Shown in pieces: positions 52,188 through 60,902 of a stretch of 64,000 bases of DNA (positions within the stretch are counted from its first letter, which is position 1; every line of letters begins with the position of its first letter). The DNA comes from Holdemania sp. Marseille-P2844. Lineage in GTDB: Bacteria; Bacillota_I; Bacilli_A; Erysipelotrichales; Erysipelotrichaceae. Under the pieces are notes generated by a model. The model searched no databases. It saw only the letters and a list, made by a program, of their open reading frames with translations, and was not told the origin of the DNA. The stretch lies in the NCBI RefSeq assembly GCF_900120005.1, contig NZ_LT635448.1, positions 310,001 through 374,000 of the forward strand. Reading direction: 5' to 3'. The position numbers and the translations under genes are program-made.

Positions 52188-53630
52188 ATGAAAGTTATGG
52201 TAGGCTTATTTACAACTGAATCCAACGCCAACGTGCCGGGGAAAAACGAGATCGGCAGCTACGATCTCGGCTTCGGCGACGACTGTGTCCGCAAGCTGCG
52301 GGTCGGCGAGGTATTCCAGGCCGCCGGGATCGATGTGATTCCGTCCGTGTATGCCAGCGCCGGGGCCTCCGGCGTGATCACGCGCGAAACCTTCGATTAC
52401 ATCGAATCGCTGTTTGTCCGCACGGTCAAGGAACATCTCCATGAGATCGACGGCATCTATCTGCATCTGCACGGCGCCAGCGAGGTGGAAGGTCTGGGTT
52501 CGGGGGATCATCACATCCTGGCCGCGATCCGCAAGCTGACCGGCCCGTATCTGCCGATCGCTGTAGCCTGTGATCCGCATGGCAACCTGTGCCAGGAATA
52601 TGTGGACAACTGCACGATTCTGCGCAGCTACCGTGAATCTCCGCACACCGACGCGGATGAAACCAAACGTCAGGTCGCGCAGATGTTATGCGATCTGTTG
52701 AAGCACCGTCAGAACATTCATGCGATTTACCGCAAGCTGCCGTTAATCCTCGGCGGGGAACAGAGCGTGTCGACGGATGAGCCGGTTCGCTCGATCAATC
52801 AGTTTATGAATGAGCTGGAACAGGATCCGCGGATCTTGAGCTGTTCCTGGCATGTCGGCTACATCCGTCACGACAGCGACGTCGCCGGCTGCGGCATCGT
52901 CGTGGTGCCGGCTACGGAAAAAGACAGCGCTTATGCGGAAACGGTTGCGGATCAGCTGGCTGCCTATGTCTGGGACCGCCGGCATGAATTTCACTACACC
53001 GGCCTGACCGCGAAACCGGAAAAAGCGATGGAAATGGCGCTGGCCTTTGAAGGCAAGCCGGTATTTATCACCGATTCCGGGGATAACGTTACCTCCGGCG
53101 CGACCGGCTGGAATACGTTTATTTTACGTCAGGTGCTGGCCGTTCCGCAGCTGACCAAGCGCTTCCTGTTTTCCAATATCTGCGATCCGGATACCTGGCT
53201 GCTTCTCGATTCGCTGCCGTCCGGGACAGAAACTCAGATCACGCTGGGCGTTGGCGCTGACGCGAATTCCGCACCGGTTACGCTCGATGTGATCGTGCGA
53301 AGCAAGGGCAGTCTGCGCGGATATCTGATGCATGATCACGACGCGCATTACGGGGATGCCGTTGTCGTGTCCGTCAAGGGTCTGCCGATCGAGATCAGCG
53401 TGGCGTCCACGCGCCAGACGATGTGTGAGAAACATCAGTTTGATGCGCTGGGGATTGATTGGGATGATTACGACGTAATCGTCGTCAAACAGGGCTATAT
53501 CTTCCCGGATCTCAAAGCGAAGGGCCAGTTGTGCATCATGTCGCTGACCGGCGGCGCGACGCCGCAAGATACCGCCTCAATTCCGTTCAAGCGGATTCAG
53601 CGGCCAATGTTCCCGATCGACGAGATTTAG
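52188..53630 (+). CDS. M81 family metallopeptidase, copy 5
   Basis: A 480-residue M81 protein with T-E-S-N-A-N, L-H-G-A-S, C-D-P-H-G-N, E-S-P-H-T-D and tail R-P-M-F-P-I-D-E-I. AAGGAGG lies just upstream of ATG 52188. A much longer frame reaching back into copy 4 is a shadow. In copies 5, 6, 7 and 8 the residue before S-P-H is Glu (Y-R-E-S-P-H), separating them from copies 1 and 4 (Gln) and from copies 2 and 3 (His). Confidence 0.9.
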   Translation: MKVMVGLFTTESNANVPGKNEIGSYDLGFGDDCVRKLRVGEVFQAAGIDVIPSVYASAGASGVITRETFDYIESLFVRTVKEHLHEIDGIYLHLHGASEVEGLGSGDHHILAAIRKLTGPYLPIAVACDPHGNLCQEYVDNCTILRSYRESPHTDADETKRQVAQMLCDLLKHRQNIHAIYRKLPLILGGEQSVSTDEPVRSINQFMNELEQDPRILSCSWHVGYIRHDSDVAGCGIVVVPATEKDSAYAETVADQLAAYVWDRRHEFHYTGLTAKPEKAMEMALAFEGKPVFITDSGDNVTSGATGWNTFILRQVLAVPQLTKRFLFSNICDPDTWLLLDSLPSGTETQITLGVGADANSAPVTLDVIVRSKGSLRGYLMHDHDAHYGDAVVVSVKGLPIEISVASTRQTMCEKHQFDALGIDWDDYDVIVVKQGYIFPDLKAKGQLCIMSLTGGATPQDTASIPFKRIQRPMFPIDEI

Positions 53631-53642
53631 GGGACAGAGTTC

Positions 53643-55085
53643 ATGAAGGTTTTAATCGGCTTCTTCACCACCGAGTCCAACGCGAACATCCGGCAGAAAG
53701 CGACGCTGGCGGATTATGATCTGGCATGGGGTGAAGACTGCCTGAAAAAAAACAAAGTCAGCGACGTTTTCAGCCAGGCCGGGATTGAGATGATTCCCTC
53801 GCTGTATGCCAATGCGGCCGGGGCTGGTGTGATTGAAAGAAAGGCGTTTGAGTATATTGAAACCAATTTCTTAACGGCGGTACGGAAACATCTGCACGAG
53901 CTGGATGGGATTTATCTGCATCTGCACGGCGCCAGTACCGTGGAGGGGTTAGGCTCCGGCGATCATCACATTCTGAAAAAAATCCGGGAGCTGACCGGGC
54001 CGTATCTGCCGATTGCCGTGGTGTGCGATCCGCATGGGAATCTCACGCAGGAATATGTTGAAGCCTGTACGATTCTGCGCAGTTATCGGGAAAGTCCGCA
54101 TACCGACGCGGATGAAACGAAACGGAAGGTGGCTCAACTGCTTTGCGATCTGTTGAAAAACCGCCGGAATATCCATGCGGTTTACCGCAAGCTGCCGTTA
54201 ATTCTCGGTGGAGAACAGAGCTTGTCGGCGGATGAACCGGTGCGTTCGATCAATCGGTATCTGGATGAGCTGGAACAGGATCCGCGGATCTTAAGCTGTT
54301 CCTGGCATGTCGGCTATCTGCGTCACGATTGTCCGGAGGCGGGATGCGGCATCGTCGTCGTTCCGGCCAGCGGAAAGGATCAGGCGTATGCGGAGACGAT
54401 CGCTGATCAGCTGGCGGAGTATGTCTGGCAGCGGCGGCATGAATTCCACTATACGGGATTGACGGCAAAGCCGCAGGAAGCTTTGCGGATGGCGCTGGAA
54501 TTTGATGGCAAGCCGGTGTTTCTGACCGATTCCGGAGATAATGTGACCTCGGGCGCCAGCGGCTGGAATACCCGTGTGCTGCGGCAGTTTCTCGCTGTCG
54601 GTCATTTACAGAAACGCGTCCTGTTCGCGTCGATCTGCGATCCCAAGGCCGTTAACCAGCTGCAGGATCACGCGGTCGGCGAACGCGCGGTCTTTAATTT
54701 GGGCATGAATGCCGACGTTCATTCGGAAAGCGTCGCCTTGAACGGCACGATCATCGCGAAGGGACCGTTAATGGGCAATCTGTGGAGCGGGCGTCAGCGG
54801 GTTTGGGGACAAACCGTCACCGTCCGGCTGGAAACGAAACCGATCGACGTCTTGATCGCTTCCAAAAATAACACGCTGTGCGAACAGCACCAATACGAGG
54901 CTGCGGGCGTGGATTGGGATGATTACGACGTGATCGTCGTGAAGCAGGGCTATATCTTCCCGGAATTAAAGGCGAAAGGGAAACTGTGCGTGATGTCGCT
55001 GACCGACGGCGCGACGCCGCAGGACACCGCCTCGATTCCCTTCAAGCAGATTCAACGCCCGATATTTCCGATTGATGAGATTTAA
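53643..55085 (+). CDS. M81 family metallopeptidase, copy 6
   Basis: A 480-residue M81 protein starting 12 bases after copy 5, without intervening promoter. Motifs T-E-S-N-A-N, L-H-G-A-S, C-D-P-H-G-N and E-S-P-H-T-D are present; the tail reads R-P-I-F-P-I-D-E-I. It has G-G-E-Q-S-L-S where most copies have G-G-E-Q-S-V-S, and L-R-H-D-C-P-E-A-G in the middle, a variant shared only with copy 9. Confidence 0.9.
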   Translation: MKVLIGFFTTESNANIRQKATLADYDLAWGEDCLKKNKVSDVFSQAGIEMIPSLYANAAGAGVIERKAFEYIETNFLTAVRKHLHELDGIYLHLHGASTVEGLGSGDHHILKKIRELTGPYLPIAVVCDPHGNLTQEYVEACTILRSYRESPHTDADETKRKVAQLLCDLLKNRRNIHAVYRKLPLILGGEQSLSADEPVRSINRYLDELEQDPRILSCSWHVGYLRHDCPEAGCGIVVVPASGKDQAYAETIADQLAEYVWQRRHEFHYTGLTAKPQEALRMALEFDGKPVFLTDSGDNVTSGASGWNTRVLRQFLAVGHLQKRVLFASICDPKAVNQLQDHAVGERAVFNLGMNADVHSESVALNGTIIAKGPLMGNLWSGRQRVWGQTVTVRLETKPIDVLIASKNNTLCEQHQYEAAGVDWDDYDVIVVKQGYIFPELKAKGKLCVMSLTDGATPQDTASIPFKQIQRPIFPIDEI

Positions 55086-55098
55086 GGAGGGAAAAAGG

Positions 55099-56541
55099 AT
55101 GAAAGTTATGATCGGCACGTTGTATGCCGAATGCAACGATCAGATTCCAACGCGGGCCCGGCTGGAAAATTTCGATCTGGCCCGGGGCGAAGCCTGTATT
55201 GATAAAATGAAGATCCGGTCTGTCTTTGAACAAGCGCAGATCACGCTCATTCCGGCGCAGTATGCCGACGGCGGATCGACCGGTGTGATCGAGCGGTCAG
55301 CTTACGATTATATTGAATCCCAGATGCTTCAGACGTTAAAAACGCATCTTCACGAACTGGACGGAATCTATTTGTTTCTGCACGGCGCCAGTGAGGTGGA
55401 AGGGATGGGGTCTGGCGAACATCGGCTGCTGAAAAAAATCCGGGAGCTGACCGGGCCGTATCTGTCGATAGCTGTCACCGCTGACCCGCACGGCAACCTG
55501 TGCCGGGACTATGTGGAACAATGCACGATTCTGCGCAGCTACCGTGAATCACCGCACACCGACGCCGACGCGACGAAACGCCGAGTCGCGCAGATGTTGT
55601 GCGATCTGTTAAAAAAACGGCAGAATATCCATGCCCTTTACCGCAAGCTGCCGTTGATCTTAGGCGGGGAACAGAGCGTGTCGACGGATGAACCGGTGCG
55701 CTCAATCAATCAGTATATGGATGAGCTGGAACAGGATCCGCGGATTTTAAGCTGTTCCTGGCATGTCGGTTATATCCGTCACGATACCGACGTCGCCGGC
55801 TGCGGCATCGTCGTGGTGCCGGCCACGGAAAGCGACAGCGCTTATGCGGAAACGATTGCGGATCAGCTGGCGGAATACGTCTGGCAAAAACGCCATGAAT
55901 TCCACTACACCGGTCTGACTGCCGGTTTGGAGGAAGCGCTGGACATGGCTGTCAATTTTGAAGGCAAACCGGTGTTTATCAGCGATTCCGGGGATAATGT
56001 CACCTCCGGGGCGACCGGTTGGAACACGTTGGTATTACGCCGTGTATTGGCGCGGAAGACGCGGACAAAATCATTTCTGTTTGCGGCAATCTGCGATCCC
56101 GGAGCATTTGGGAAGCTTAACGCCCTGGCGGTGGGATCCGCCGCGGAGTTTACGCTGGGCGTCAATCATGACGCCTGCTCAGAAAGCGTGGCGCTGCGGG
56201 GAACGGTCAAAGCCAAAGGCAAGCTGATGGGCTATGCGCTGCATGACGTCAACGCGGTGTTCGGCGAATGTGTCGTTGTATCGCTGCAGGATGAGAACAT
56301 CGACGTGATTGTCAGCAGCACCCGGCAGGTGCTGTGCGAGCAGCATCAGTTTGAAAACGCCGGCGTGAACTGGGACGATTACGATGTGATCGTCGTGAAG
56401 CAGGGCTATATTTTCCCAGAGTGCAAGGCGAAGGGCAGACTGTGCGTCATGGCGCTGACCCCGGGAGCGACGCCGCAGAACACCGCGATGATTCCGTTCA
56501 AGCGGATTCAGCGCCCGATGTTTCCGATCGATCAAATATAA
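55099..56541 (+). CDS. M81 family metallopeptidase, copy 7 (variant active site)
   Basis: A 480-residue M81 protein. The Glu motif is A-E-C-N-D-Q rather than T-E-S-N-A-N, and the metal loop is T-A-D-P-H-G-N (Cys to Ala), while D, H and the later H of E-S-P-H-T-D stay. G-S-G-E-H replaces G-S-G-D-H near residue 105. It also reads T-P-Q-N-T-A-M-I-P-F near the C-terminus, where the others have T-P-Q-D-T-A-S-I-P-F. It looks catalytically able but tuned differently. AAGGAGG precedes ATG 55099. Confidence 0.88.
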   Translation: MKVMIGTLYAECNDQIPTRARLENFDLARGEACIDKMKIRSVFEQAQITLIPAQYADGGSTGVIERSAYDYIESQMLQTLKTHLHELDGIYLFLHGASEVEGMGSGEHRLLKKIRELTGPYLSIAVTADPHGNLCRDYVEQCTILRSYRESPHTDADATKRRVAQMLCDLLKKRQNIHALYRKLPLILGGEQSVSTDEPVRSINQYMDELEQDPRILSCSWHVGYIRHDTDVAGCGIVVVPATESDSAYAETIADQLAEYVWQKRHEFHYTGLTAGLEEALDMAVNFEGKPVFISDSGDNVTSGATGWNTLVLRRVLARKTRTKSFLFAAICDPGAFGKLNALAVGSAAEFTLGVNHDACSESVALRGTVKAKGKLMGYALHDVNAVFGECVVVSLQDENIDVIVSSTRQVLCEQHQFENAGVNWDDYDVIVVKQGYIFPECKAKGRLCVMALTPGATPQNTAMIPFKRIQRPMFPIDQI

Positions 56542-56554
56542 GGAGAACAAGAAG

Positions 56555-57811
56555 ATGGAAATTAATGCCCAACGGTTATGGAACCGGCTTCATCAGTTAG
56601 GCCAGATCGGCGTCGATCCGCAGGGCGGCGTCACACGCTGGACCTTTACCGACGCAGACACTCAGGCGAAGAACTGGCTGATCAGCGAAATGAAGGCGGC
56701 CGGGCTGGACGTGCATGAGGATCCGGTCGGCAACGTCATCGGCGTCTACAATCCCGGCGGCAGCCCGTTAGCGCCGGTGCTGTGCGGCTCCCACTTCGAC
56801 ACCGTGCGCAACGCCGGCATTTTCGACGGCTGTCTGGGACTGTTGGCGGGCGTGGAAGCGGCGCAGACGTTTAAGGAAAATCAAATAGACTTGAAACGGC
56901 CGCTGTGGATTATCGGCTACCGCGATGAGGAAGGCAACCGGTTCAATTCCGGGATGATCGGAAGCAAGACGGTCACCGGAAAGGCGCTGCCTGAAGATTT
57001 CCTGGTTCAGGACGCGGCGGGCATCACGCTGAAGGAGACGATGGAACGCTGCGGATATCATCCGGAAGCGTATCGTCAGGGTCAGATCGATCCGATTTAT
57101 GCCAGCGTGGAGCTGCATATCGAACAAGGCAAGGTTCTGGAACAGAATCAGTGTCCGGTTGGGATCGTCGAAGGCATTCCGTATCTGCGCTTCTATGAAG
57201 TGACGCTGAGCGGATGCAGCGGCCATGCGGGCGCGACGCCGATGAACGACCGGCAGGATCCCGTGCTGGCGATGACCGAATGGATTCGTCAAATCACGGA
57301 ATCGGCCCGTCAGAAGCCCTACACCGTCGCAACAGTCGGCTGCATTCAGACCTTCCCCGGCTCCACGAACGTCATCTGCGATCACGTCACCTTCACGCTG
57401 GATATCCGCAGTCTGGATGAAGCTCAGATTGAAGCCTGTCTGCGGGAGATCGAGACGTTGGAAGCCCGCCTGGAAAGCGAGGGCATTCAGGTCCGGCGCG
57501 AACTGCGGCATATTCTGTATGGCATGGATTGCGATGAACGGCTGAAGCACCAGCTGGAAACGATTGTGGAAAAGCGGGATCTGCCGGCCTTCCGGCTGAT
57601 GAGCGGCGCGGGCCATGACAGTCAGAATTTCAAGGATGTCTGCCCGTGCGCGATGATTTTCGTCCGTTCGGTCAACGGCTATTCACACCGCAAGGAAGAA
57701 TATACGCCGATCGAAGACTGCGCGGCGGGCGCGAATGTGCTGATGGACATGCTTTATCAGCTGGCCAACGAAGAAGATCGTGCATCGGCATCCCCGCAAA
57801 CGATCCTTTGA
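56555..57811 (+). CDS. M20 family amidohydrolase (N-carbamoyl-amino acid/allantoate type)
   Basis: A 418-residue zinc-dependent hydrolase of the HyuC/AllC branch. Metal-site motifs: G-S-H-F-D-T-V and G-I-F-D-G (His, Asp), D-E-E-G-N-R-F (catalytic Glu pair), E-L-H-I-E-Q-G (His) and S-G-A-G-H-D-S (His). The dimerisation domain carries S-G-H-A-G-A-T-P-M. These enzymes cut N-carbamoyl or ureido groups and some amides. Its position inside the M81 series, 13 bases after copy 7, implies it acts on the same compounds. Confidence 0.9.
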   Translation: MEINAQRLWNRLHQLGQIGVDPQGGVTRWTFTDADTQAKNWLISEMKAAGLDVHEDPVGNVIGVYNPGGSPLAPVLCGSHFDTVRNAGIFDGCLGLLAGVEAAQTFKENQIDLKRPLWIIGYRDEEGNRFNSGMIGSKTVTGKALPEDFLVQDAAGITLKETMERCGYHPEAYRQGQIDPIYASVELHIEQGKVLEQNQCPVGIVEGIPYLRFYEVTLSGCSGHAGATPMNDRQDPVLAMTEWIRQITESARQKPYTVATVGCIQTFPGSTNVICDHVTFTLDIRSLDEAQIEACLREIETLEARLESEGIQVRRELRHILYGMDCDERLKHQLETIVEKRDLPAFRLMSGAGHDSQNFKDVCPCAMIFVRSVNGYSHRKEEYTPIEDCAAGANVLMDMLYQLANEEDRASASPQTIL

Positions 57812-57928
57812 AACGATTGCCCGGTGATCAGCGCCGGTTCGTTTCCGAACGCCCTTGATCGAAATGGAAGAAACAAGCGTCATTGAAAAAATCCAATTAA
57901 CCAATCATAAATAAGGAGAGAAGTCACT

Positions 57929-59371
57929 ATGAAAGTTTTGATGGGAACCTTCGTCACAGAATCCAACGCCAACGTCCCGGCTAAAACCCGGATCAACCAT
58001 TATGACATGGCCTTTGGCGAGGACTGTCTGCGCAAGATGAACGTTGCAGACATTTACGCCGCGGCCGGCATTGAAACGATCGGCGCGATCTACGCCGACG
58101 CCGGCGGCAACGGCGTCGTCACAAAAGACGCGTTTGATTACATCGAAGGCTGTTTCGCGGACGCGGTCCAGGCGCACCTGCAGGAGATCGACGGAATTTA
58201 TCTGTTTCTGCACGGCGCCAGCGAAGTCGAGGAGATCGGCTCCGGCGATCATCACATCCTGAAAACAATCCGTGAAATAACCGGCCCGTATCTGCCGATC
58301 GCCGTGGTCTGCGATCCGCACGGCAATCTGTGTCAGGAATATGTGGACAACTGTACGATTCTGCGCAGCTACCGCGAATCTCCGCATACCGATGCCCAAG
58401 CATCCAAACGCATCGTTTCGCAGATGCTGTGCGACCTGCTTCACGACCGCCAGCACATCCACGCCGTATACCGCAAGCTGCCGCTGATCCTGGGGGGCGA
58501 ACAGAGCGTATCGGCGGATGAACCGGTGCGTTCAATCAACCGCTACATGGACGAGCTGGAACATGATCCGCGGATCCGCAGCGTGTCCTGGCATGTCGGC
58601 TACATCCGGCATGACTGCGACGTGGCCGGCTGCGGGATTGTCGTCGTGCCTCAGAACACCGCCGATCAGGCCTATGCGGAAACCATCGCCGATCAGCTGG
58701 CAGAAACTGTCTGGAACAAGCGCCATGAATTCCATTATACGGGATTGACCGCCCATCCGGACGAAGCGTTGAAAATGGCGCTGGACTGCGCGGAAAAACC
58801 AGTGTTCATCACGGATTCCGGCGATAACGTCACCTCCGGCGCAACCGGCTGGAACACGTTCGTTCTGCGTCAGGTCTTAGCGGTAAAGGAGCTGAACAAA
58901 CGCTTCCTGTTTGCGACGATCTGCGATCCGGACGCCTATGAAACGTTGGCAAAGCTGCCGGACGGCACGGAAACAAGCTTGAAACTGGGCGTGGGTTATG
59001 ACGAATACTCCGCCCCGGTGACCCTGGAAGTCGTCGTGAAGTCAAAGGGCGAGCTGCGCGGCTTCATGTACCGCGATCATAACCGGGCTTACGGCTACTG
59101 CGTCACGGTCAGCGTGAAGGGCCTGCCTGTCGAGATCATGGTTGCCAGCAATCGTCAGGCGATGGTGGAAATTCACCAGTTTACCGATGCCGGTATTGCG
59201 TTGGACGACTACGATGTGATCGTCGTCAAGCAAGGCTATATCTTCCCGGAACTCAAGGCTGCGGGCAAGCTGTGCGTGATGTCGCTGACCGGCGGCGCGA
59301 CGCCGCAGGACACCGCGTCGATTCCGTTTAAACGAATTATGCGGCCGATGTTTCCGATCGATGAAATGTGA
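57929..59371 (+). CDS. M81 family metallopeptidase, copy 8
   Basis: A 480-residue M81 protein with T-E-S-N-A-N, L-H-G-A-S, C-D-P-H-G-N and E-S-P-H-T-D; the tail ends R-P-M-F-P-I-D-E-M, the only copy not ending in Ile. It starts after a 117-bp gap behind the M20 gene, which shows no terminator, with AAGGAGAG upstream. The next copy begins 10 bases past its stop. Confidence 0.9.
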   Translation: MKVLMGTFVTESNANVPAKTRINHYDMAFGEDCLRKMNVADIYAAAGIETIGAIYADAGGNGVVTKDAFDYIEGCFADAVQAHLQEIDGIYLFLHGASEVEEIGSGDHHILKTIREITGPYLPIAVVCDPHGNLCQEYVDNCTILRSYRESPHTDAQASKRIVSQMLCDLLHDRQHIHAVYRKLPLILGGEQSVSADEPVRSINRYMDELEHDPRIRSVSWHVGYIRHDCDVAGCGIVVVPQNTADQAYAETIADQLAETVWNKRHEFHYTGLTAHPDEALKMALDCAEKPVFITDSGDNVTSGATGWNTFVLRQVLAVKELNKRFLFATICDPDAYETLAKLPDGTETSLKLGVGYDEYSAPVTLEVVVKSKGELRGFMYRDHNRAYGYCVTVSVKGLPVEIMVASNRQAMVEIHQFTDAGIALDDYDVIVVKQGYIFPELKAAGKLCVMSLTGGATPQDTASIPFKRIMRPMFPIDEM

Positions 59372-59381
59372 GGTGAAGATC

Positions 59382-60824
59382 ATGAAAATAATCGCGGCTA
59401 AATTTACCCTGGAAGCTAACGAACACGTCCCGATGTTCTGCGATCTGGAAAACACCGCCCTGAGCTTTGGCAAAGAGGCGCTGTCGCACATGCAGCTGGG
59501 TGATGTCTTTGACCGTCCGGACATCGAACTGATCCCGGTTCTCTGCGCCGACGCCGGCTGCAGCGGCGTGATGCGCAAGGGTTGTTTCAATTATCTCGAA
59601 CAGCGGATTCTCAATACCGTCCGTGAACATTTGCCAGAGCTGGATGGGATCTATCTGCATCTGCACGGCGCGAGCTTCGTGGAGGAAATCGGCAGCGGCG
59701 AGCAGCATTTAGTGCGGGAAATCCGCAAGCTGACCGGGCCGTATCTGCCGCTCGCGATCGCCTGCGACCCGCACGGCAATCTGACGCGGGACTATGTGGA
59801 AAACACGACGTTTATCCGCTCTTACCGGGAAGCGCCGCACACCGATATCTCGGCGACGGTGCAGCGCACCGCCCGCACGCTGATCGAGCAGATTGAACAT
59901 CCGAAGAACGCCCGGCCGGTGTACCGCAAGCTGCCGTTGATTCTGGGTGGGGAACAGAGCGTTTCGCTTGATGAACCGGTGCGCACCATCAACCAATTCA
60001 TGGATCAGCTGGAACAGGATCCGCGGATCTTAAGCTGTTCGTGGCACGTCGGTTATCTGCGTCACGACTGCCCGGAGGCCGGCTGCGGGATCGTCGTGAT
60101 TCCTCAGACAGAAGCCGATCAGGCATATGCCGAAACGATCGCCGATCAGCTGGCGGAATTCGTCTGGAACAAACGCCATGAATTCCACTACACCGGCACC
60201 ACCGCGGCCCCGGACGAAGCGCTGGCGATGGCTCTGGCCTTTGACGGCAAGCCGGTCTTCATTACGGATTCCGGCGATAACGTTACCTCCGGCGCAATGG
60301 GCGCGAACACGTTCATTTTAAGACAGGTGCTGACTCTGCCGGCGTTGTCCAAGCGCATTCTGTTCGCCGCGATCAACGATCCAGCCGCTTGCCACCGGTT
60401 GATGGCCTGTGCGGAGAACGAACAGGTTTCGCTGCGTTTGGGGATGGGACTGGATGCATACAGCGAACCGGTCGATCTCGATGTCGTTGTGCTGCATCAT
60501 GGCCGCCAGGCGGGAACGGCGATGTATGGTGAGGAAGGCGATTACGGACCGATCGTTACCGTGCGGCTGCCGGGGACACCGATTGATATCGCGGTCACCG
60601 ACAACAATCATTCGTTTGTCGAAATCCGTCAGCTGACCGCCTGCGGCATTAACGTGGAAGACTATGATATTTTCGTCGTCAAGCAAGGCTACATCCATCC
60701 GGAGCTGAAGGCTCTGGGCAAGCTGTGCGTCATGTCGCTGACCGGCGGGGCGACGCCGCAGGATACCCGGCTTATTCCGTTTAAACAAATCCTGCGCCCG
60801 ATGTTTCCGATCGATGAAATTTAA
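59382..60824 (+). CDS. M81 family metallopeptidase, copy 9 (most divergent of subgroup A)
   Basis: A 480-residue M81 protein. The Glu motif is L-E-A-N-E-H, the first helix is shifted (M-K-I-I-A-A-K-F), the last His motif is E-A-P-H-T-D, and it lacks the T-G-W-N segment (M-G-A-N instead). D and H of C-D-P-H-G-N remain; tail R-P-M-F-P-I-D-E-I. GAGGTG fixes ATG 59382. Ends the M81 series; GH1 genes follow. Confidence 0.88.
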   Translation: MKIIAAKFTLEANEHVPMFCDLENTALSFGKEALSHMQLGDVFDRPDIELIPVLCADAGCSGVMRKGCFNYLEQRILNTVREHLPELDGIYLHLHGASFVEEIGSGEQHLVREIRKLTGPYLPLAIACDPHGNLTRDYVENTTFIRSYREAPHTDISATVQRTARTLIEQIEHPKNARPVYRKLPLILGGEQSVSLDEPVRTINQFMDQLEQDPRILSCSWHVGYLRHDCPEAGCGIVVIPQTEADQAYAETIADQLAEFVWNKRHEFHYTGTTAAPDEALAMALAFDGKPVFITDSGDNVTSGAMGANTFILRQVLTLPALSKRILFAAINDPAACHRLMACAENEQVSLRLGMGLDAYSEPVDLDVVVLHHGRQAGTAMYGEEGDYGPIVTVRLPGTPIDIAVTDNNHSFVEIRQLTACGINVEDYDIFVVKQGYIHPELKALGKLCVMSLTGGATPQDTRLIPFKQILRPMFPIDEI

Positions 60825-60902
60825 CGCTGCCCTTGAGCGGTACATCGCCCGGCAATCCCGGAGCTTTACTGCCCTTGCTGGTCTGTGTGGGGGAAGAACG
60901 GG

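Noticed and set aside
50696-60824. Repeated DNA blocks as a CRISPR or tandem repeat array
   Set aside because: The repeated segments are conserved codons inside paralogous M81 genes spaced about 1.5 kb apart, not a short-repeat array.
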